NCBI GenBank assembly: GCA_041749015.1
Contig: JBGTCD010000035.1
Coordinates: 1-13,808, forward strand
Reading direction: 5' to 3'
Length of the DNA: 13,808 nucleotides
Source: JBGTCD01 sp041749015
GTDB taxonomy: Bacteria > Bacteroidota > Bacteroidia > Cytophagales > Cyclobacteriaceae
A program made the position numbers and the translations under genes. Positions 7,748 through 12,946 of this stretch are shown piece by piece. The notes under the pieces are model-generated. The model worked only from the letters and a program-made list of their open reading frames with translations, was not told where the DNA came from and made no database searches. Position 1 is the first letter of the stretch, and every line of letters starts with the position of its first letter.

Positions 7748-8365
7748 ATGGAATATCCATCCAAACTTATTGAAGAGGCCGTAGAAGCGATCTCCACACT
7801 ACCCGGTATTGGTAAGAAAACAGCATTGAGGTTGGTACTTCACCTCCTCAAAGAGGATGAATATGCCAGCATTCGGGTGGCTGAGGCCATCACCCAAATG
7901 CGCAAAAATACCTCCTACTGCAAAACCTGCCACAATATATCTGACAGCGAATTGTGCAGAATCTGTAGCAGTACCAGGAGGGACAAGAGTATCATTTGTA
8001 TAGTAGAAGACACCAGGGATGTGATGGCTGTTGAGAATACTTCTCAATACACCGGGCTGTACCATGTGCTAGGCGGGGTGATTTCTCCCCTTGACGGAAT
8101 AGGACCAGAAAAACTCAAAATTGACCAACTCCTGAATCGAATCAAATCTGCTGAAGAACCGGTAAAAGAAGTAATCCTGGCTCTAAGTGCCACCATGGAA
8201 GGTGATACAACCAGTTTTTATCTTTCCAAAAAAATATCAGAGCTCGGTGAAATCCGTGTTTCAACCATTGCCAGGGGCATCCCAGTAGGGGGGGAACTAG
8301 AGTATGCGGATGAAATCACCCTGGGCCGCAGCATTTTGTCAAGAACTCATTACAATAGCGCTTAA
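7748..8365 (+). CDS. recR: Recombination mediator protein RecR
   Basis: Acts with RecO (and RecF) to load RecA on single-stranded DNA at gaps. The 205 residues from the chosen start match the family. The order is canonical. A helix-hairpin-helix STLPGIGKKTALRLVLHLL comes first, at about residues 15-33. A four-cysteine zinc finger CKTCHNISDSELCRIC follows at about 58-73. A Toprim domain then starts with IICIVEDTRDVMAVE and includes VILALSATMEGDTTSFYL. Last comes a C-terminal segment IARGIPVGGELEYADEITL. The ATG at 7748 was chosen because MEYPSKLIEEAV is the usual RecR N-terminus; the open frame extends 57 nt further upstream into the clpS end without family sequence. Confidence 0.96.
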   Translation: MEYPSKLIEEAVEAISTLPGIGKKTALRLVLHLLKEDEYASIRVAEAITQMRKNTSYCKTCHNISDSELCRICSSTRRDKSIICIVEDTRDVMAVENTSQYTGLYHVLGGVISPLDGIGPEKLKIDQLLNRIKSAEEPVKEVILALSATMEGDTTSFYLSKKISELGEIRVSTIARGIPVGGELEYADEITLGRSILSRTHYNSA

Positions 8366-8383
8366 ATATTTTTACCAGAATTA

Positions 8384-8391
8384 TAATTTTG
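8384..8391 (+). promoter_or_regulatory. Candidate -7 element for the aminotransferase gene
   Basis: TAATTTTG exactly matches TAnnTTTG, 19 bp after the recR stop and 61 bp before the aminotransferase ATG. With a 19-bp spacer the -33 position reads CTTA, a weak match. The 87-bp gap contains no gene or clear terminator, so read-through from clpS-recR is also possible. Confidence 0.4.
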
Positions 8392-8452
8392 CGAAGTGCC
8401 CCTCATCGACTTATTTTTGCTTGCTGATACTATTAAAACCTTTAAAAACTAA

Positions 8453-9637
8453 ATGACACAACTCTCCGAACGCATTACCCAAATGGAAGAATCTGCTACC
8501 CTGGCCATGGCCGCAAAAGCCCGTGAGCTTAAGAGCAGCGGAGCCGATGTGATCAGCCTAAGCCTTGGAGAGCCTGATTTTAAAACCCCAAAACATATTT
8601 GCGAAGGGGCTAAGGAAGCCATTGATACAGGGAAATACTTTGCATATCCACCCGTAAGCGGATACCTTGATCTGCGGGAAGCCATTGCCTCTAAATTCAA
8701 AAAGGACAATAACCTGGATTATACTCCGGAAGAGATCGTGGTATCTAATGGCGCCAAGCAGTCGATCGCCAATGCCATGCTTGCTTTACTCGATCCGGGA
8801 GATGAGGTCGTTGTGTTTGCGCCTTATTGGGTTTCGTATGATGCCCTTATCAGACTTGCCGGTGGGGTACCAGTGTATGTAGGAGGTGATCTCAGCACTG
8901 ATTTCAAGCCTTCTGCCGAACAAATAAAAAAATCTATTACCGCAAAGACAAAGGCCATTATCTACTCCTCCCCCTGTAACCCTACGGGTTCAGTATTTAC
9001 AGAAGATGAGCTAAAAAGTATTGCTTCGGTGGTCCTGGAGCATAAAAATTTGATGGTTTTTTCTGATGAGATTTATGAGCATATCGTCCATGAGGGGCAA
9101 CATTTCAGCATTGGTGCTATACCAGGAATGAAGGACCGCACCATTACAGTGAATGGGTTTGCTAAGGGCTTTGCTATGACGGGATGGCGTGTCGGATACC
9201 TTGGTGCGCCCTTATGGATGGCCAAGGCTTGTGCTAAGATGCAAGGCCAGTTGACATCTGCTAATGCCTCCATTTCCCAGAGGGCAGCTCTCACAGCACT
9301 TACCTCCTCACTGGAGCCTACCAGGGAGATGGCCAAAGCTTATAAAAGCCGCAGAGACATGGTACATGCCCTGCTTCAGGAAGTGCCTGGTTGGAAAATT
9401 AACCAGCCTGCTGGTGCCTTCTATTTCTTCCCTGATGTATCCTATTGGTATGGAAAGGGCGGCATCAACTCAGGGAATGACCTGTGCATGTATCTCCTGG
9501 AGAAAGCGCATGTTTCGCTGGTAGAAGGGGCTGCCTTTGGTGCTCCTGATTGCATCAGACTCTCATATGCTGCCAGTGAATCCGACCTTAAAGAGGCCAT
9601 CAAAAGAATCATCAAAGCCCTGGAGGATCTAACTTAG
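8453..9637 (+). CDS. aspC: Class I/II pyridoxal-phosphate aminotransferase, aspartate aminotransferase type Ib
   Basis: Transfers the amino group of aspartate to 2-oxoglutarate, or acts on related substrates, using PLP in the cytoplasm. The 394 residues are full length. The N-terminus LSERITQMEESATLAMAAKA and LSLGEPDFKTPKHI are typical of the bacterial subgroup Ib. PLP-binding residues are Asn176 in SSPCNPTG, Asp205 and Tyr208 in FSDEIYEH, and the Schiff-base Lys238 in NGFAKGFAMTGWRVGY, where Arg246 helps hold the phosphate. The carboxylate-binding Arg near the C-terminus is in APDCIRLSYA. The stop codon overlaps the hemE stop on the opposite strand by 4 nt. The symbol is by family; substrate range could extend to aromatic amino acids or prephenate. 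Confidence 0.9.
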   Translation: MTQLSERITQMEESATLAMAAKARELKSSGADVISLSLGEPDFKTPKHICEGAKEAIDTGKYFAYPPVSGYLDLREAIASKFKKDNNLDYTPEEIVVSNGAKQSIANAMLALLDPGDEVVVFAPYWVSYDALIRLAGGVPVYVGGDLSTDFKPSAEQIKKSITAKTKAIIYSSPCNPTGSVFTEDELKSIASVVLEHKNLMVFSDEIYEHIVHEGQHFSIGAIPGMKDRTITVNGFAKGFAMTGWRVGYLGAPLWMAKACAKMQGQLTSANASISQRAALTALTSSLEPTREMAKAYKSRRDMVHALLQEVPGWKINQPAGAFYFFPDVSYWYGKGGINSGNDLCMYLLEKAHVSLVEGAAFGAPDCIRLSYAASESDLKEAIKRIIKALEDLT

Positions 9638-10674
9638 CCTCTCGGCATTGCAGCGCTGAATTCTTTTACTGCATTGACAAAACATTTCACCTTTTCCGGG
9701 TCAGTATCAGGGTATACGCCATGACCCAGGTTGGCGATATGGCCATAGGGACCGAAGGCCTCCAGCATTTTTTTTACCTCCTTTTCGATTTCTCCAAAGG
9801 AACCGTACAGGGCACAAGGGTCAAGGTTACCCTGGAGTACTTTTTCATGGCCTATCAGTGATCTTGATTCAGCTACATTCATATTCCAATCCAGCCCAAG
9901 GGTCTCACAGGGCAGTTTACCCAGGGAGGCCCTTGCAAAATAGGCGCCTTTGGCGAATACCGTTACCGGCACCCCTTCAATGGCCTCACAGATCCTGCGG
10001 AGGTAAAGAAGCGAAAATTCTTCATATTGCCCGGGCGTGACTATGCCTGCCCAGGAATCAAAAATTTGGATTAAATCCGCCCCTGCTTTGACCTGCTCTT
10101 TAAGGTACGCAATGGTGGTGTCGGTAATCATCTGCAGGAGCCTGTGCGCCAGGTCAGGGGCCTGATACAACATCCTCCTGGCTTTGGAAAAAGTTTTACT
10201 GCCTCCCCCCTCTATCATGTATACAAAAAGGGTGAAAGGGGCTCCTGAAAAACCGATAAGTGGCACCCTTCCGTCCAGCTCTTTTTTGGTACATTTGATG
10301 GCCTCCATGACATAACCGAAATCTTCCAGACTTCCCTGATGCAATCGGTCAATATCCTTTTCTGACGTAATCGTTTTGGGGAAACTAGGGCCTTTTTTTT
10401 CTACCATTTCATAAGGGAGTCCCATGGCCTCTGCAATGACCAGAATATCTGAAAATATGATGGCCGCATCTACCCCTAGCCTATCCACAGGCTGTATTGT
10501 GACTTCTGCCGCCCTCTCTGGGGTTTTTACCAGCTCAATAAATCCACTGAGGCTGGCCCTCACTGCGCGGTATTCCGGAAGGATTCTTCCGGCCTGCCGC
10601 ATGATCCATACGGGTGTTCTTTCGGTTTTTTCTCCCCGCGCGGTTCGGAGCAGGAGGTCGTTTTTCAAATTCAT
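9634..10674 (-). CDS. hemE: Uroporphyrinogen decarboxylase
   Basis: Removes four carboxyl groups from uroporphyrinogen III to give coproporphyrinogen III in haem biosynthesis; cytoplasmic and cofactor-free. The 346 residues are full length. Signature 1 is VWIMRQAGRILPEYR, residues about 22-36, with the conserved Arg pair. The catalytic Asp is in AIIFSDILVIAEAMGLP. Signature 2 is IGFSGAPFTLFVYMIEGGGS. Near the C-terminus ANLGHGVYPDTDPEKV carries the conserved His and the substrate-binding segment. It is convergent with the aminotransferase, with stops overlapping by 4 nt and no room for a terminator between them. The upstream -7 element ends only 4 nt before the ATG, suggesting a nearly leaderless mRNA. 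No other hem gene is nearby. Confidence 0.97.
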   Translation of the reverse strand: MNLKNDLLLRTARGEKTERTPVWIMRQAGRILPEYRAVRASLSGFIELVKTPERAAEVTIQPVDRLGVDAAIIFSDILVIAEAMGLPYEMVEKKGPSFPKTITSEKDIDRLHQGSLEDFGYVMEAIKCTKKELDGRVPLIGFSGAPFTLFVYMIEGGGSKTFSKARRMLYQAPDLAHRLLQMITDTTIAYLKEQVKAGADLIQIFDSWAGIVTPGQYEEFSLLYLRRICEAIEGVPVTVFAKGAYFARASLGKLPCETLGLDWNMNVAESRSLIGHEKVLQGNLDPCALYGSFGEIEKEVKKMLEAFGPYGHIANLGHGVYPDTDPEKVKCFVNAVKEFSAAMPRG

Positions 10675-10678
10675 CCCG

Positions 10679-10709
10679 CAAAGATAACCCTGTTTTTTCT
10701 TCAGAAAAA
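10679..10709 (-). promoter_or_regulatory. Candidate hemE promoter giving a very short leader
   Basis: On the minus strand TTTT (10709-10706), a 19-bp spacer and TATCTTTG (10686-10679) closely match TTTG-N19-TAnnTTTG. The -7 box is perfect, and only four bases (CGGG) separate it from the hemE ATG. If used, transcription would start at or within a few bases of the start codon. Confidence 0.5.
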
Positions 10710-10715
10710 TTTTTA

Positions 10716-10867
10716 TTTAATACCTCCGGCTTAGGATACTTTTTAGTTTTTAGGGGTTAGAAGCTGGTAAGAGCCGGAGGAGAAGTTTATGCTGTCCCGA
10801 AGGGCGGGCTTGTCCTAAGCTGGCAGCGTACCGCCTTCAAGCGGCAAACTTTTGGAAAGGTATTAAA
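10716..10867. repeat. 152-bp inverted-repeat element with nested alternative stems (MITE-like or structured RNA)
   Basis: The ends are a perfect 10-bp inverted repeat: TTTAATACCT at 10716-10725 and AGGTATTAAA at 10858-10867. Inside, CCTCCGGCT (10723-10731) pairs with AGCCGGAGG (10772-10780). Alternatively GCTTAGGA (10729-10736) pairs with TCCTAAGC (10813-10820), extendable to 11 bp with one G-T pair, and this shares bases with the first stem. Smaller stems are CCCG/CGGG (10796-10799 with 10805-10808) and CCGC/GCGG (10831-10834 with 10841-10844). The interior is more GC-rich than its flanks and has no coding frame. The right end carries the stop codon of the neighbouring toxin gene. It could be a miniature transposable element, a dispersed palindromic repeat or a structured RNA. 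No clear target duplication is seen. Confidence 0.55.
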
Positions 10868-11159
10868 GTTTCTTTTTTTTAGGATTTTGTCGATTGTCGA
10901 ACATAGTGATTAGCTCTATTTTATCTTTCTTTATTTGATAATAAAGGCTGGTTTGTTTACTTATTACACACCTACTTACTTGTTTCTTTTTGCCTGAAGA
11001 AGGGTACAGGTCAGGCCTGTCAGATATAAGTTTAAGAACCGATTGTAAGCGGTTATTAAACTTATTGATCGTCTTGTTTCCCCATTTGTCCGCTAGGTAG
11101 TCAAGTAATTTCAGATAGTCCTGTCTGGAACGAGGTGACCATTCAATCGGTTTACTCAT
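10863..11159 (-). CDS. RelE/ParE-family toxin of a type II toxin-antitoxin module
   Basis: A 98-residue basic protein with the RelE/ParE layout. It opens IEWSPRSRQDYLKLLDYLAD, has WGNKTINKFNNRL in the second helix, LISDRPDLYPSSG in the loop, a strand VSRCVISKQTSLYYQI, and the final strand ELITMFDNRQNPKKK, matching the family pattern with a terminal F-x-x-R-x-x-P. Members are mRNA interferases or gyrase poisons; which applies cannot be told here. The start codon overlaps the antitoxin stop (ATGA, 4 nt), so translation is coupled. The stop codon lies inside the right terminal repeat of the 152-bp element, raising the possibility that the lysine-rich end KKKKL was altered by insertion. Confidence 0.88.
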   Translation of the reverse strand: MSKPIEWSPRSRQDYLKLLDYLADKWGNKTINKFNNRLQSVLKLISDRPDLYPSSGKKKQVSRCVISKQTSLYYQIKKDKIELITMFDNRQNPKKKKL

Positions 11160-11389
11160 AACCTGTACTTCTCTTTAACCTCTTTCATCACTTGCTCATG
11201 TGGTATGCTTTCCCCTCGATTTAGTTGAGCTAAACCTTCATCAATAGCTGATCGTTCCTCTTCACTAATTTCATCCCACCAATCAGCTTCTTTGGATTTT
11301 TTTAATGTAATGAACTCTTTGAGTGTTTTGGGATCATTCATTCCTGCCAACCATTCTAATAAACTTAATTTTTCAGCTCGGATGTCCAT
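11156..11389 (-). CDS. Antitoxin of a type II toxin-antitoxin module
   Basis: A 77-residue acidic protein immediately upstream of and overlapping the toxin gene, which is the usual antitoxin-first order. It begins MDIRAEKLSLLEWLAGM and continues with helical, charged sequence (TLKEFITLKKSKEADWWDEI, then SEEERSAIDEGLAQL) ending in HEQVMKEVKEKYRL. This layout resembles small Bacteroidota addiction-module antitoxins with an N-terminal dimerisation/DNA-binding region and a C-terminal helix that wraps the toxin. The exact fold class was not identified. The protein probably neutralises the toxin and represses its own promoter. The identification rests mainly on position and overlap with the RelE/ParE-type gene. 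Confidence 0.8.
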   Translation of the reverse strand: MDIRAEKLSLLEWLAGMNDPKTLKEFITLKKSKEADWWDEISEEERSAIDEGLAQLNRGESIPHEQVMKEVKEKYRL

Positions 11390-11411
11390 GTTTTTTTAAG
11401 TTTGTTTTTCT

Positions 11412-11419
11412 TAAAGATA
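11412..11419 (-). promoter_or_regulatory. Candidate -7 element for the toxin-antitoxin operon
   Basis: On the minus strand TATCTTTA (11419-11412) is one mismatch from TAnnTTTG and lies 22 nt before the antitoxin ATG. No convincing -33 box is seen in the AT-rich sequence upstream. The same octamer occurs before the Lrp-type gene. Confidence 0.3.
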
Positions 11420-11458
11420 ACATTTTCATTTTCTATTTTAGTTTCATTTTTTTGATTT

Positions 11459-11554
11459 TTACCCCAACGGATGGAACTGCTGTACTACCTCTTTGAGCCC
11501 TTCCATTTCGTTTTGTAAATACCCTTCCGTGCTACTGATATAGCGGTGACAGCC
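11459..11554 (-). pseudogene. Probable C-terminal remnant of a tyrosine recombinase/integrase
   Basis: A minus-strand frame ending at a TAA (11461-11459) reads GCHRYISSTEGYLQNEM, followed by an EGLKEVVQQFHPLG tail. The spacing His-x8-Tyr (H-R-Y-I-S-S-T-E-G-Y) is that of tyrosine-recombinase box II, where the His of L-G-H is followed nine residues later by the nucleophilic Tyr. The hydrophobic amphipathic tail is like integrase C-termini. No upstream catalytic domain follows: the next sequence, going upstream on this strand, is antisense to the XRE remnant. Hence only about 32 codons survive. The border is blurred, because bases near 11536-11552 also resemble a decayed part of the XRE gene in the forward direction. 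The call rests on short motifs. Confidence 0.42.
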
Positions 11555-11762
11555 TACTATCGAAGTGGCTTCTAAAATATCCAGAATTTTAGGGGTATCC
11601 CTGGATTATCTGGTGGGCAATTCAGATATGGAACTCGATAAAACAGTCATTGACCGCGTGATGGAGATCCAAAGCCTGCCCGATGAAGATAAAGGACACA
11701 TCCTTTACACTCTGGATAACCTGCTGCAAAACGTCAGAACTAAAAAGGCTTTTGCTAAATGA
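11553..11762 (+). pseudogene. 5'-truncated XRE-type regulator remnant, copy 1
   Basis: The frame from 11553 reads PTIEVASKISRILGVSLDYL, then a V-G-N-S-D-M-E-L-D stretch, and ends NVRTKKAFAK at a TGA. The first part is the last helix of a HTH_3 (Cro/C1-type) domain (S-I-E-x-A-x-K-I-A-x-x-L-G-V-S-L-D-Y-L), followed by the regulatory tail common in Bacteroidota XRE proteins. No ATG lies upstream in frame, and the DNA-recognition helices are missing. A GTG at 11565 would start after them. Just upstream, TGATATAGCGGTGAC may be a decayed R-Y-E-R-G-E segment with CGA changed to TGA and a codon lost, which supports decay in place. Non-functional as a DNA-binding protein. Confidence 0.75.
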
Positions 11763-11846
11763 ATAAAACCGCCAAAACAAAAGTATTTACATACTATTAA
11801 AAATGTCCTGAGTTGCAAACTCAGTACAGCTATAATTTATAGTTGA
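11763..11846. repeat. Short gap with two small inverted repeats
   Basis: Between the two XRE remnants there is no gene. CTGAGTT (11808-11814), GCA, AACTCAG (11818-11824) make a 7-bp hairpin with a 3-nt loop. CTATAA and TTATAG around 11836 (11830-11842) make a second small palindrome. Neither has a terminator-type T run. They could be operator-like sites or chance. Confidence 0.3.
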
Positions 11847-12083
11847 CCTCAAACTACGGATAGCGGGGGCGTTCATGCTCCGATCATCGGACGATATGAA
11901 CGCGGTGAGGTAAACCCTTCTATCGAAGTGGCTACTAAGATTGCGGATTCATTGGGGGTTTCTCTGGACTATCTCACAGGACTTTCTGATCAACTTTTAG
12001 ATAAAGATGATCAAGACCACCTTTTGGTAATGGTGGATGCTTTCTTACGAGATGCCAAAACCAGAAAAGCCTATGCTAAGTAA
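11847..12083 (+). pseudogene. 5'-truncated XRE-type regulator remnant, copy 2
   Basis: The frame opens after a TGA at 11844 and has no start codon. It contains GGVHAPIIGRYERGEVNPSI, continues EVATKIADSLGVSLDYL, and ends DAKTRKAYAK at a TAA. This is the recognition helix and last helices of a Cro/C1-type HTH_3 domain plus the regulatory tail. The first two helices (normally L-x-x-L-R-x-x-x-G-L-S-Q-x-E-L) and the start are missing. Copy 1 is a paralogue: both share I-E-V-A-x-K-I, L-G-V-S-L-D-Y-L and a T-x-K-A-x-A-K end, but the middle tails differ strongly, so this is not a recent duplication. Probably inactive unless an unseen non-canonical start is used. Confidence 0.78.
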
Positions 12084-12165
12084 AAAGCCCTAGATTTCTC
12101 GAAGGCTCGGATGACTCGGTCTCATGGTTGAGGGCAACATCAGTGCCAGACGGGGGGTTAGTTTC

Positions 12166-12768
12166 CTATCTACTAAAATATGTTCGAAAGCCAAATATTA
12201 AAAACCAGGAAAAGTAGGTAACTATTGATAGGTTGGTCCTTATCCAAGTATCATCATTATAGACAAAAGTACTTAGGATACTTAATGCCAAGATCAGTGC
12301 GGCACATAGGAGTGTAAACCATTTCAATATTTTGTCTTGTGAAACTAAATCATTTGCATTGCTTACCAAAAAAAAGCTAACAAAGCTTAAAATAATCAAT
12401 ACGATCAATCTAATTAATAATAGATGATTTGCAAACTCGTTTGTGAAGTCATAATATGAAATACCAAAGCTTAACCATAGCATGCCACAAACCATTAATA
12501 ATATCTTGCCGGCTAGCCCAAGAGACAGTTCAAGATTAACTTTTAAAAGGCTTATACAAAAAAAGATGTTTAAAAATCCAGTAATCCCATACAAAACGAA
12601 GGCTGCCCATAACCGCCCGCTCATTCCTCTTATATTGTAGGACGCCAAACTGAGATTGTTGAATTCATGGAAAGTCTGAGGATTCAAAACAAAAAGTATG
12701 AATATCCCCCCAAAGAAAGAAAGACCAGTAAGTATCGCTATTATAGCCGTAAAGCGCATACTAATCAT
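12166..12768 (-). CDS. Hypothetical six-helix membrane protein (candidate immunity protein)
   Basis: A 200-residue protein that I do not recognise with confidence. Six hydrophobic segments are visible at about residues 7-29, 53-75, 83-105, 117-136, 149-168 and 179-198, with a short loop NPQTFHEFNNLSLASYN after the first. The arrangement vaguely resembles DUF998-type predicted membrane proteins, but no diagnostic motif was seen. It starts 8 nt inside the end of the 61-aa membrane protein gene, which itself overlaps the RHS toxin gene, so all three are probably one transcript. Downstream position and overlap suggest an immunity role for a membrane-acting toxin; this is inference. A second in-frame Met (residue 4) could be the true start. 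Confidence 0.7.
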   Translation of the reverse strand: MISMRFTAIIAILTGLSFFGGIFILFVLNPQTFHEFNNLSLASYNIRGMSGRLWAAFVLYGITGFLNIFFCISLLKVNLELSLGLAGKILLMVCGMLWLSFGISYYDFTNEFANHLLLIRLIVLIILSFVSFFLVSNANDLVSQDKILKWFTLLCAALILALSILSTFVYNDDTWIRTNLSIVTYFSWFLIFGFRTYFSR

Positions 12769-12946
12769 TAAAAAATGACCAAATTATAAGGAATGCCCCA
12801 ACACCGATTAAAAGATATACGCTCCATGAAAACTGTACACCAGTATAGGACTTATCAGAATAATCTTTGGTGTCTGCCTTAATGACTAAACCAATTAATC
12901 CAAGAAGAAATGCTAGTAGGCCGATTAACAAAGTATCAATGTTCAT
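12761..12946 (-). CDS. Small two-helix membrane protein (candidate immunity or accessory protein)
   Basis: A 61-residue protein with two predicted transmembrane helices, about residues 4-22 (DTLLIGLLAFLLGLIGLVI) and 41-59 (WSVYLLIGVGAFLIIWSFF). They are joined by a charged loop with KADTKDYSDKSY. Its ATG lies within the last codons of the RHS-type gene (11-nt overlap), and its end overlaps the next membrane-protein gene by 8 nt. This tight chaining supports a real gene despite its size. No family recognised. It may be a separate immunity protein, or a partner of the 200-aa protein. Confidence 0.6.
   Translation of the reverse strand: MNIDTLLIGLLAFLLGLIGLVIKADTKDYSDKSYTGVQFSWSVYLLIGVGAFLIIWSFFND

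Noticed and set aside
10716..10867. Integron attC site
   Set aside because: The terminal repeats lack the expected GTTRRRY/RYYYAAC core sites.
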